DNA from: an uncultured Erysipelotrichaceae bacterium
Lineage (GTDB): Bacteria; Bacillota_I; Bacilli_A; Erysipelotrichales; Erysipelotrichaceae
Assembly (NCBI GenBank): GCA_902782955.1
Contig: CACZPD010000138.1
Coordinates: 1-6,511 of the forward strand
Direction of reading: 5' to 3'
Length of the DNA: 6,511 bases
The translations under genes and the position numbers were made by a program. Every line of letters starts with the position of its first letter. Within the stretch, counting starts at the first letter, position 1. Below are positions 1-6,437 of the stretch, piece after piece. Below the pieces are notes generated by a model. It saw only the letters and a list, made by a program, of their open reading frames with translations, did no database searches and was not told the origin of the DNA.

Positions 1-837
1 CGGATGAACAATATCGGACAGTGGTGCATTCTCGGTGTTCCTTCACAGGAATGGGCAGAAGTCGTATTCCCGGAACTGGATCCGGAAAAAGCGTATGACA
101 AGCTCGGAAAAGCGATCTTTGATGTTACGAGGGTGCGGGAAGACAACGATCCCGTGCAGGAATGGGAAGAGCATAATCAGGAATTGATCCGTCACGCGGA
201 ACAGATGACGGAATATCAGTTTGACCGTCTGCATTTCACAAGCGGCCTCGGTACTGACGTAACTGTCGAGCTTGTCAAAGATCATGTATGGGTCGGCGGC
301 GGCTGCACGACTCCGAAAGGTGCATTCTTTATCCCGAATATGCCGACGGAGGAAGTCTTCTGCATGCCTCTGAAAACAGGAGTTAATGGTATCGTCTACG
401 CGTCCAAGCCGCTGAACTATATGGGCAAGGTGATCGAGGATTTCTGGTTTAAGTTTGAAAACGGGAAAGTCGTTGACTTTGACGCGAAGAAGGAAAAGGA
501 AGCGCTTCAGAAACTGCTGGAATTTGATGAAGGTTCTTCCTATCTCGGCGAAGTTGCGCTCGTACCGTATGATTCACCGATCTCACAGTCCGGCGTACTG
601 TTCTTCAATACGCTTTATGATGAAAACGCCGCCTGCCATCTGGCACTTGGCAGGGCATATCCGGAGAATCTGAAAGGCGGAACGGAAATGAGCCCGGAAG
701 AACTTGCGGAACATGGCTCCAACCAGTCCATGGAACACGAAGACTTCATGTTCGGTACAGCGGACATGTCCATCGACGGCATCCAGAAAGACGGCACGGT
801 CGTGCCGGTCTTCCGGAACGGAAACTTCGTATTCTGA
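1..837 (+). CDS. M29-family metallo-aminopeptidase (AmpS/PepS/AmpT type), 5' end cut by window
   Basis: A cytoplasmic dimetal aminopeptidase that removes N-terminal residues from peptides. The frame is open to the left edge, so the ATG at position 4 is almost certainly internal; 277 residues follow it and the family is about 410 long, so roughly 130 N-terminal residues lie outside. Numbering from that ATG, the M29 active-site set is present: E117 in PTEEVF, E183 in YLGEVALVP, H212 in AACHLALG, Y219 in GRAYPEN, and H245 and D247 in HEDFMFG. The spacing E117-E183-H212-Y219 matches, from memory, Glu250-Glu316-His345-Tyr352 of the Bacillus stearothermophilus enzyme, with about two extra residues before the His/Asp pair. 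No signal peptide or membrane segment is visible in this part. It stops 16 bases before the M24 peptidase gene and is probably cotranscribed with it. The family call is secure; substrate preference cannot be read from sequence. Confidence 0.93.
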   Translation, partial: RMNNIGQWCILGVPSQEWAEVVFPELDPEKAYDKLGKAIFDVTRVREDNDPVQEWEEHNQELIRHAEQMTEYQFDRLHFTSGLGTDVTVELVKDHVWVGGGCTTPKGAFFIPNMPTEEVFCMPLKTGVNGIVYASKPLNYMGKVIEDFWFKFENGKVVDFDAKKEKEALQKLLEFDEGSSYLGEVALVPYDSPISQSGVLFFNTLYDENAACHLALGRAYPENLKGGTEMSPEELAEHGSNQSMEHEDFMFGTADMSIDGIQKDGTVVPVFRNGNFVF

Positions 838-853
838 TATCAGAGGCAGGAAT

Positions 854-1927
854 ATGCTGAAGAAGGAAAGAGTCAGGAGGATCCTGGATAAAGCGGAACA
901 GGATCAGCTGCTGGTCAGTGATCCGTGTGCCCTGTATTACATCCTGGAACAGTGGTTTTATCCCGGCGAGCGGTTTCTGGGTCTCCTGATCCGGAAAAAC
1001 GCAGAACCGGTATTGTTTCTGAATACGCTTTTCCATGCGGCAGAAGATCCGGAAATTGAAATCGTTTATTACGCGGACGGGGATGATGTGATATCCCTGC
1101 TCGGCAGCTATACGGATCATGCGAAAGCACTCGGTGTGGATAAGATCATGCCGGCGCGTTTCCTGATCCCGATGATGGAAAAAAAGGTCGCTTCATCATT
1201 TGAACTTGGTTCGGAAGCGGTGGATCTGACACGGGCAGTCAAGGATGCGGAAGAGATCGTCCTGATGAGGAAGTCATCAGAGATCAATGACAGGGCAATG
1301 GAACAGTTCAAAGGCCTGATCCATGACGGTGTTACGGAAAAAGAAGCAGCTTCGAAGATCATGGATATCTATCTCAGCCTCGGGGCGGAAGGATTCTCCT
1401 TTGAACCGATCGTCGCTTTCGGCAGAAATGCGGCAGATCCGCATCATATGCCGGATGATACGGTCGTAAAGGAAGGGGATGCGGTGCTGTTTGATGTCGG
1501 ATGCAGGTATCATGGATACTGTTCCGATATGACGCGCACATTCTTCTATAAGAAAGAACCGGATGAAAAGGTCAAGATGGTATACAACCTTGTCAGGAAG
1601 GCAAACGAAGAAGCTGAAAAGATGCTGAAGCCGGGTGTCCCGCTCTGTGATGTGGACCGGAAGGCAAGGGATATCATTACAGACGGCGGGTACGGACCGT
1701 ACTTTACGCACCGTCTCGGTCATTTCATCGGTCTTGAGGATCATGAGTACGGGGATGTGTCTGCGGCGAACACAAGAAAAACAGAAGCGGGCAATATCCA
1801 TTCCATAGAACCGGGCATCTATCATCCGGATATTCTCGGATGCCGGATCGAGGATCTGGTACTGATCACGGAAGACGGATATGAGGTACTGAACCACTAT
1901 CCGCATGATATAGAAATTATCGGCTGA
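854..1927 (+). CDS. pepQ: M24B metallopeptidase, Xaa-Pro dipeptidase / aminopeptidase P-like
   Basis: A cytoplasmic enzyme expected to cleave the Xaa-Pro bond of proline-containing dipeptides or peptides, finishing what a general aminopeptidase cannot. The protein is 357 residues, normal for PepQ-like proteins. Residues 1 to about 125 form the creatinase-like N-terminal domain and about 130-350 the pita-bread catalytic domain. All five metal ligands are visible: D214 in LFDVG, D225 in SDMTRT, H290 in HRLGHFIG, E319 in HSIEPGIY and E333 in CRIEDLV. H197 (DPHHMP) and H297 (LEDHE) fit the catalytic histidines. The frame is open further upstream, but those residues overlap the previous gene in another frame. 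The ATG at 854 is chosen for the purine-rich AGAGGCAGG just before it and the typical PepQ start MLKKERV. The gene is followed at once by a terminator, so it is probably the last of its operon. PepQ versus PepP is not settled; the symbol is tentative. Confidence 0.9.
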   Translation: MLKKERVRRILDKAEQDQLLVSDPCALYYILEQWFYPGERFLGLLIRKNAEPVLFLNTLFHAAEDPEIEIVYYADGDDVISLLGSYTDHAKALGVDKIMPARFLIPMMEKKVASSFELGSEAVDLTRAVKDAEEIVLMRKSSEINDRAMEQFKGLIHDGVTEKEAASKIMDIYLSLGAEGFSFEPIVAFGRNAADPHHMPDDTVVKEGDAVLFDVGCRYHGYCSDMTRTFFYKKEPDEKVKMVYNLVRKANEEAEKMLKPGVPLCDVDRKARDIITDGGYGPYFTHRLGHFIGLEDHEYGDVSAANTRKTEAGNIHSIEPGIYHPDILGCRIEDLVLITEDGYEVLNHYPHDIEIIG

Positions 1928-1955
1928 AGGCAGTTCATCAGGAACTGCTTTTCTT
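1928..1955 (+). terminator. Rho-independent terminator of the peptidase operon
   Basis: A perfect 7-bp stem, GCAGTTC (1930-1936) with GAACTGC (1942-1948), has a 5-base loop. It can be lengthened by a G-T and an A-T pair (1928-1929 with 1949-1950). The T-rich run TTTTCTT follows directly. It begins one base after the peptidase stop codon, so it closes that transcription unit ahead of gdhA. A second pairing of the same left arm is possible (see findings). Confidence 0.8.
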
Positions 1956-1962
1956 CTGCCTT

Positions 1963-2002
1963 AAAATGAAAATATTTACATAATAAAAAATATTTTCATT
2001 TT
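1963..2002. promoter_or_regulatory. Perfect 15-bp inverted repeat upstream of gdhA, candidate operator
   Basis: AAAATGAAAATATTT (1963-1977) is the exact reverse complement of 1988-2002, with a 10-base spacer (1978-1987). Twenty-eight of the 30 arm bases are A or T, so an RNA stem would be weak, and only a broken T run follows. The right arm covers the predicted gdhA -35 hexamer (1993-1998). A protein bound here would contact the promoter, so an operator for a dimeric regulator is more likely than a terminator. I do not recognise the site as a named consensus. Confidence 0.55.
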
Positions 2003-2021
2003 GTTTCATCTGTACTACAAT
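1993..2021 (+). promoter_or_regulatory. Predicted gdhA promoter
   Basis: The -35 candidate is TTTTCA (1993-1998, 4 of 6 consensus bases) and the -10 is TACAAT (2016-2021, 5 of 6), with a 17-base spacer. Transcription would start near 2028, giving a short leader of about 20 bases that contains the ribosome binding site. The weak -35 inside the inverted repeat suggests dependence on, or competition with, a regulator. The -10 is more convincing than the -35. Confidence 0.55.
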
Positions 2022-2048
2022 AACTTGGTAAATTAAGGAGATAGAGTC

Positions 2049-3395
2049 ATGAATGCTTATGTTGAAAGAGTAATCAAAGAAACTGCAGAGAAGAATCCGA
2101 ATCAGCCGGAATTCCTTCAGACCGTGACAGAAGTATTGACAACACTCGCACCGGTAGTGGATGCGCACCCGGAATATGAGGCAAATGCACTGCTGGAAAG
2201 ACTGGTAGAACCGGAAAGAACCATCCTGTTCCGTGTTACATGGACAGACGATGCCGGCAAGACACATGTAAACAAAGGCTACCGTATTGAATTCAACGGA
2301 GCGATCGGCCCGTACAAGGGAGGTCTTCGTTTCCATCCGTCAGTCAACCTTTCCATCCTGAAGTTCCTGGGATTTGAACAGATCTTCAAGAACAGCCTGA
2401 CAACACTGCCGATCGGCGGCGGAAAAGGCGGCTCCGATTTTGATCCTCACGGAAAATCCGATGCTGAGATCATGCGTTTCTGCCAGGCATTTATGACAGA
2501 ACTGCAGCGCCATATCGGCCCGAATACAGACGTTCCTGCCGGTGACATCGGTGTAGGCGGCAGAGAGATCGGCTATATGTTCGGTCAGTACAGAAGGATC
2601 CGCAACGCGTTTGACAACGGCGTCCTGACAGGCAAAGGCCTGACATTCGGCGGTTCCCTGATCCGTCCGGAAGCTACAGGCTTCGGCGTCCTGTACTATG
2701 CGGAACAGGTCCTCAAACATGAAAATGATTCCTTTGCAGGAAAGACATTCGTCCTTTCCGGATACGGAAATGTTGCCTGGGGTGCTGCGAAGAAGATCCG
2801 CGACCTCGGCGGAAAGGCAGTAACGATCTCCGGTCATAACGGATTCGTATATGATCCGGATGGAATCGTAACAGATGAAAAACTGAACTACCTGCTTGAA
2901 ATGCGTTCTTCCAAACACGCAAACGTCAAGATGTACGCAGAGAAGTTCGGATGCGAATTCTTTGAAGGTCAGAAGCCGTGGGGCATCAAGGCAGACGTTT
3001 ATATTCCGTGTGCTACACAGAATGAAGTCGGTATGGAAGAAGCTGAAAAGATCGTGGCTTCCGGCGCGAAGTACTACTTCGAAGGCGCAAACATGCCTGC
3101 CACAAACGAAGCAGTCAAGTATCTGCAGGACAACGGCGTGATCGTCGGTCCGGCAAAGGCAGCCAATGCGGGCGGCGTTGCGGTCAGCGCTCTCGAAATG
3201 TCCCAGAACTCCATGCGTTACGGCTGGTCCAGGGAAGAAGTCGATGCCAAGCTGCATGATATCATGAAGAGCATTCATGACAACTCCGCAGCAGCAGCTG
3301 AAAAATACGGATTCGGTTATGATCTCGTAGCCGGTGCAAATATTGCCGGATTTGAAAAAGTCGCAGAGGCAATGCTGGCACAGGGAACATTCTGA
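2049..3395 (+). CDS. gdhA: Hexameric glutamate dehydrogenase, small (about 450-residue) class
   Basis: Reversibly converts glutamate to 2-oxoglutarate and ammonia in the cytoplasm, with a nicotinamide cofactor. The protein has 448 residues, full length for the 50-kDa hexameric class. AAGGAG (2035-2040) lies 8 bases before the ATG. The N-terminal substrate domain carries K90 (IGPYKGGLRF), K114 and catalytic K126 in PIGGGKGGSDFDP, and catalytic D166 in DVPAGDIGVGGRE. The Rossmann cofactor domain begins about residue 200, with the GYGNVA loop at 238-243. GGVAVSALEMSQNS near 375-388 is the usual C-terminal glutamate-pocket stretch. From memory the whole protein strongly resembles NAD-specific C. 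symbiosum GDH with a one-residue offset, but two cofactor-pocket residues differ (H263, N264), so NAD versus NADP use is open. It is transcribed alone between its own promoter and terminator. The gdhA symbol is by family; gdh would serve equally. Confidence 0.96.
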   Translation: MNAYVERVIKETAEKNPNQPEFLQTVTEVLTTLAPVVDAHPEYEANALLERLVEPERTILFRVTWTDDAGKTHVNKGYRIEFNGAIGPYKGGLRFHPSVNLSILKFLGFEQIFKNSLTTLPIGGGKGGSDFDPHGKSDAEIMRFCQAFMTELQRHIGPNTDVPAGDIGVGGREIGYMFGQYRRIRNAFDNGVLTGKGLTFGGSLIRPEATGFGVLYYAEQVLKHENDSFAGKTFVLSGYGNVAWGAAKKIRDLGGKAVTISGHNGFVYDPDGIVTDEKLNYLLEMRSSKHANVKMYAEKFGCEFFEGQKPWGIKADVYIPCATQNEVGMEEAEKIVASGAKYYFEGANMPATNEAVKYLQDNGVIVGPAKAANAGGVAVSALEMSQNSMRYGWSREEVDAKLHDIMKSIHDNSAAAAEKYGFGYDLVAGANIAGFEKVAEAMLAQGTF

Positions 3396-3416
3396 TCCAA
3401 CTCAAAACCAGATATA

Positions 3417-3448
3417 AAAAAGAAGGCGGATAATTCCGTCTTCTTTTT
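3417..3448. terminator. Bidirectional Rho-independent terminator between gdhA and fruA
   Basis: The left arm 3417-3429 pairs with 3436-3448 over 13 bp with one G-T wobble (GAAGGCGG against CCGTCTTC is the core), around the loop ATAATT. The arms end in A-rich and T-rich runs, so each strand reads as a GC-containing hairpin followed by a U run. It lies 22 bases after the gdhA stop and serves gdhA on the plus strand. It can also act as a backstop for fruA transcripts on the minus strand. Confidence 0.88.
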
Positions 3449-3453
3449 ACAGT

Positions 3454-3479
3454 AAAGATCCCGCAGATGCGGGATCTTT
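3454..3479 (-). terminator. Hairpin downstream of fruA, probable terminator
   Basis: AAAGATCCCGC (3454-3464) pairs perfectly with GCGGGATCTTT (3469-3479) around a 4-base AGAT loop. It is 27 bases past the fruA stop on the minus strand and is the first hairpin a fru transcript meets. Only three U residues end the stem and they belong to it, so it is a poor classical terminator on its own. It may instead protect the 3' end of the mRNA, with final termination at the next hairpin. Confidence 0.65.
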
Positions 3480-3506
3480 GCATGTCAGTATGTTGTTTTG
3501 CGGTTA

Positions 3507-5423
3507 TTATTCTTCTACATCCTTTTTCAGGACACCGAGTAATACTGCGCCTAATACTGTACCTGCGATCAGGGCAACAACGTACATGATCGTGTTTCCT
3601 ACTACCGGGAAGACGAAGATGCCGCCGTGAGGAGCCATGAGTGTGCAGTTGAATGCCATGGATAATGCACCGGCAAGTGCGGAACCTGCGATGCAGGAAG
3701 GCAGTACATGGAGCGGGTCAGCAGCTGCGAACGGGATCGCGCCTTCTGTAATGAACGAGAGACCCATGATGAAGTTTGTCGGACCGGATTTTCTCTCGGA
3801 TTCCGTGAACTTGTTCTTGAACAGGATCGTAGCCAGGGCGATCGCGCACGGAGGAACCATACCGCCGATCATGACAGCAGCCATGATGTTGTAGTTACCT
3901 GCTGCGATGGAAGCAACACCGAATACGTATGAAGCTTTGTTGAACGGGCCGCCCATATCGATAGCCATCATACCGGCAACGATGATACCCAGGAGGATGG
4001 AGTTCGCACCGCTTAAGGAACCTAATGCGTTATTGAGCCATGTGTTCAGGGCACCGACGACAGGTTCAATTGCGAAGATCATGATCAGTCCTATGATCAG
4101 CATACCGAACAGAGGATAGATCAGGACTGGTTTGATACCATCGAGTGACGGAGGAACGATTTTGTCTGCCGCTGTCTTGAGGAAGTTCACGAGGTAACCG
4201 GCCAGGAAACCTGCAGCGAGAGCACCGAGGAATCCGGACTTGCCGCTGGCAGCGATAGCACCGCCGACGAAACCTACAGCAAGACCTGGGCGGTCAGCGA
4301 TCGACATGGAAATGAATCCGGCCAGGATCGGGAGCATGAATCCGAATGCAACGCCGCCGATCTGTCCTTTGAGCAGGCTGGCAAGAGGTGTCAGGGAACC
4401 GAAGTTCGCACGCTGTTCTGCAGTCAGGGAGTTGATGTCAAAGGACAGACCGTCGATCAGGAATGCCAGCGCGATCAGGATACCGCCGCCTACGACGAAC
4501 GGCAGCATGTGGGAGACACCGCTCATCAGGTGCTTGTAGATCTGATGACCGCTGCTGTCCTGTTTCTTTTCTTTGACGGCATTTGTGGCTTTATAAATGC
4601 TTGCGCTGCCGCTGATGATTTCTTCGAGTAATTCGTTGGGTTTGTTGATGCCTTTGGAAACCTGGCATTCGACAACTCTCTTGCCGTCGAAGCGGTCCAT
4701 CGGTACGTTGGTGTCTGCTGCGACGATGATGCCGTCAGCCTTTTCGATTTCTTCGTCTGTCAGGACATTCTTTGCGCCGCCGGAACCTCTGGTTTCGACT
4801 TTGACCTGATAGCCTTTAGCTTTGGCTGCTTTTTCGATCGCTTCAGCGGCCATGTATGTATGAGCGATACCTGTCGGGCATGCTGTAACAGCAAGGATCA
4901 GGTGTTCGCCGGATAATACTTCCGTTACCGGCGGAGCAGCGCTCTTCTGGGCATCAGCGACATCCTTGGCTTCTTCAGCCTTGTCGATGATCTGCAGGAA
5001 TTCGTCTGCGTTCTTTGCTTTTTTGAGGTCAGCGACGAATTTTTCATCCATCAGCATCATTGCGAGTTTGGAAAGGATCTGCAGATGTACGTTGCCGGAG
5101 CTTTCCGGTGCCGCGATCAGGAACAGGATATCTACCGGCTTGCCGTCGAGTGCTTCAAATTCAACACCGCCGTCAATCGTCATCGCTGCCAGGCCTGCTT
5201 CTCTGACGCCTGAGCATCTGCCGTGCGGGATAGCGATGCCGCCGCCTACGCCTGTTGTTCCTTCTTCTTCTCTTGCTTCTACTGCTTCGAGATAGAGTTT
5301 TTTGTCGGAGATCTTGCCGCTGGCTGCCATCAGGTCGACCATTGCTTCGAGGACACTCTGCTTATCTGCGGCTTTCTGTCCGAGGGCAATACTCTCTTTT
5401 GCTAAAATGTCAGTAATTTTCAT
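3507..5423 (-). CDS. fruA: Fructose PTS permease, fused EIIA-EIIB-EIIC
   Basis: A membrane transporter that takes phosphate from HPr-P and imports fructose as fructose 1-phosphate. The protein has 638 residues from the ATG at 5423. EIIA covers about 1-150, with phospho-His H67 in GIAIPHGR. A charged, Ala/Pro-rich linker (about 150-172) leads to EIIB (about 173-272), with phospho-Cys C182 in AVTACPTGIAHTYMAAEAI. A second linker precedes EIIC (about 295-635), a series of hydrophobic segments with GGPFNK (491-496) and ITEGAIPF (558-565), the conserved sugar-site region of the fructose class. The frame allows a start five codons earlier, but the ATG at 5423 has GGGGAG about 7 bases upstream and overlaps the fruK stop (TAATG), so it is preferred. 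Fructose is inferred from the domain type and the fruK partner; a related ketose or mannitol-type sugar is less likely. Genes for EI and HPr are not in the window. Confidence 0.95.
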   Translation of the reverse strand: MKITDILAKESIALGQKAADKQSVLEAMVDLMAASGKISDKKLYLEAVEAREEEGTTGVGGGIAIPHGRCSGVREAGLAAMTIDGGVEFEALDGKPVDILFLIAAPESSGNVHLQILSKLAMMLMDEKFVADLKKAKNADEFLQIIDKAEEAKDVADAQKSAAPPVTEVLSGEHLILAVTACPTGIAHTYMAAEAIEKAAKAKGYQVKVETRGSGGAKNVLTDEEIEKADGIIVAADTNVPMDRFDGKRVVECQVSKGINKPNELLEEIISGSASIYKATNAVKEKKQDSSGHQIYKHLMSGVSHMLPFVVGGGILIALAFLIDGLSFDINSLTAEQRANFGSLTPLASLLKGQIGGVAFGFMLPILAGFISMSIADRPGLAVGFVGGAIAASGKSGFLGALAAGFLAGYLVNFLKTAADKIVPPSLDGIKPVLIYPLFGMLIIGLIMIFAIEPVVGALNTWLNNALGSLSGANSILLGIIVAGMMAIDMGGPFNKASYVFGVASIAAGNYNIMAAVMIGGMVPPCAIALATILFKNKFTESERKSGPTNFIMGLSFITEGAIPFAAADPLHVLPSCIAGSALAGALSMAFNCTLMAPHGGIFVFPVVGNTIMYVVALIAGTVLGAVLLGVLKKDVEE

Positions 5424-6337
5424 TATTCTTCTCCCCATGTTTTTGCATACAGTTCTTCGACATCCTTTAATCCGGCCAGTTCTTCCTGGAACGCGCTTGC
5501 GCTTCCTGTTGCGAGGCCGTACCGGAATGCTTCACTGTAATTACCGTGTTTCAGGTATCCGTAAATGAATCCGGCTACCATCGAATCCCCTGCGCCGACG
5601 GAATTGACGACTGTTCCCTTCGGTGCTTCACTTTGATAGACTTCTCCGTTCTCGTCAACCAGTACCGCGCCTTCGCCGGCCATGGATACGAGCACGTTCA
5701 CTGCGCCTTTTTCCTGCAGTTTCTTTGCGTACGGAATGACTTCGTCACGCCGGCTGAGTTTGACACCGAACAGCTCACCGATCTCGTGGTTGTTCGGTTT
5801 GATCAGGAACGGTCTGTATTCAAGTACGTTCATGAGCAGATCTTTTGTCGCATCGACAACGATCCGGATCCCTCTTCCCTGAAGATGTTTCATGATGTCT
5901 GAATACATTGTGGAAGGCATGCTGGACGGAATACTTCCGGCCAGGCACAGGATGTCATCGCTGGTGAGCTGATCGAGCTTGGCATACAGTTTTGCGATTG
6001 CCTCATCATCGATCACAGGTCCCATTCCGTTGAGTTCACTTTCTTCCTTCGACCTGAGCTTGACGTTGATCCTTGAAAAACCATTGGAAATCGGAATCAT
6101 TTCATTCCGGATCCCTTTTTCAACGACCAGTCGTTTGATCTCTTCACCTGTAAATCCGGCCAGGAAACCCAGAGCTGTTGTGTCCAGTCCGAAGTTGGAC
6201 AGGACGATGGAGACGTTGATTCCTTTACCGCCCGGAAAGATGATCTCTTTGGATACCCGGTTGGTTTCTCCCAGTCTGAAGTCTTCGCAGCTCGCGATGT
6301 AATCAAGTGAAGGATTGAAAGTAATCGTGTAAATCAC
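5423..6337 (-). CDS. fruK: 1-phosphofructokinase (PfkB/ribokinase family)
   Basis: Phosphorylates fructose 1-phosphate, the product of the FruA permease, to fructose 1,6-bisphosphate using ATP in the cytoplasm. The protein has 304 residues, the usual size. It opens with the family-typical (M)IYTITFNPSLDY. The first PfkB signature, PGGKGINVSIVLSNFG, spans 35-50. KPNNHEIGELFG follows at 180-191. The second signature, VNSVGAGDSMVAGF, spans 244-257 with catalytic base D251. The frame runs upstream to an ATG at 6433, but that codon lies in the promoter -35. The GTG at 6337, just after AAAGGAGGA, gives the standard N-terminus. Its TAA stop shares one base with the fruA ATG, indicating coupled translation. 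Tagatose-6-phosphate kinase (LacC) is in the same subfamily, but the fructose permease next door favours FruK. Confidence 0.94.
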   Translation of the reverse strand: MIYTITFNPSLDYIASCEDFRLGETNRVSKEIIFPGGKGINVSIVLSNFGLDTTALGFLAGFTGEEIKRLVVEKGIRNEMIPISNGFSRINVKLRSKEESELNGMGPVIDDEAIAKLYAKLDQLTSDDILCLAGSIPSSMPSTMYSDIMKHLQGRGIRIVVDATKDLLMNVLEYRPFLIKPNNHEIGELFGVKLSRRDEVIPYAKKLQEKGAVNVLVSMAGEGAVLVDENGEVYQSEAPKGTVVNSVGAGDSMVAGFIYGYLKHGNYSEAFRYGLATGSASAFQEELAGLKDVEELYAKTWGEE

Positions 6338-6340
6338 AGT

Positions 6341-6349
6341 TCCTCCTTT
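6341..6349 (-). promoter_or_regulatory. Strong ribosome binding site deciding the GTG start of fruK
   Basis: On the minus strand AAAGGAGGA (6349-6341) is followed by ACT and then GTG at 6337. GGAGG sits 4 bases from the start codon, slightly close but a full anti-16S match. It rules out the longer reading frame that begins inside the promoter. Confidence 0.85.
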
Positions 6350-6360
6350 CCTGCTCGTTT

Positions 6361-6393
6361 GATCGAAAATGACCGAAAACGAACATATTTGAC
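6361..6393. promoter_or_regulatory. Candidate DeoR-family (FruR-like) operator, 10-bp phased repeats
   Basis: On the plus strand GATCGAAAAT, GACCGAAAAC, GAACATATTT and GACT start at 6361, 6371, 6381 and 6391, exactly 10 bp apart. The first two units match at 8 of 10 bases. Tandem A-rich repeats with CGAAAA or GAAC cores at helical spacing are typical of sites for DeoR-family sugar-phosphate repressors. The block lies in the predicted fruK leader, about +6 to +38, where a bound repressor would block transcription. The regulator itself is not in the window, so its identity is inference. Confidence 0.55.
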
Positions 6394-6404
6394 TTCCTGA
6401 TTCC

Positions 6405-6433
6405 ATAATACCGTCAAAAACGGTCATAGTCAA
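6405..6433 (-). promoter_or_regulatory. Predicted promoter of the fruKA operon
   Basis: On the minus strand the -35 is TTGACT (6433-6428, 5 of 6 consensus bases) and the -10 is TATTAT (6410-6405, 5 of 6), with an ideal 17-base spacer. Transcription should start near 6398, leaving a leader of about 60 bases before fruK. A small inverted repeat, ACCGT (6410-6414) with ACGGT (6420-6424), sits in the spacer. Confidence 0.8.
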
Positions 6434-6437
6434 TCAT

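Noticed and set aside
704..853. 50-codon N-terminal extension of the M24 peptidase
   Set aside because: It overlaps the aminopeptidase in another frame and has Ser/Arg/Thr-rich shadow composition. The ATG at 854 gives the normal family start and length.
1277..1906. 209-codon minus-strand frame opposite the M24 peptidase
   Set aside because: It is a shadow of a gene whose active-site residues are all accounted for, and it has no recognisable motif.
1963..2002. 15-bp inverted repeat as a second terminator for the peptidase operon
   Set aside because: The stem is nearly all A/T, is followed by a broken T run, and overlaps the gdhA -35. A better terminator lies just upstream.
2340..3278. 312-codon open frame on the minus strand opposite gdhA
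   Set aside because: It lies wholly inside the well-supported gdhA gene, has a Cys- and His-rich composition with no recognisable domain, and no promoter or binding site was seen. It is explained by the codon use of the sense gene.
4240..4539. 99-codon plus-strand frame within fruA, and similar plus-strand frames across 3637-5882
   Set aside because: They are low-complexity shadows of membrane and EIIA/EIIB coding sequence or of fruK, with no start signals or domains.
6369..6386. Possible cre (CcpA) site in the fruK leader
   Set aside because: The stretch lacks the central CG at the required position and the TGWNANCGNTNWCA symmetry. The 10-bp repeats explain it better.
6338..6433. 32-codon N-terminal extension of FruK from an ATG at 6433
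   Set aside because: The ATG is inside the -35 hexamer, upstream of the predicted transcript start. The GTG at 6337 has a strong ribosome binding site and gives the standard N-terminus.
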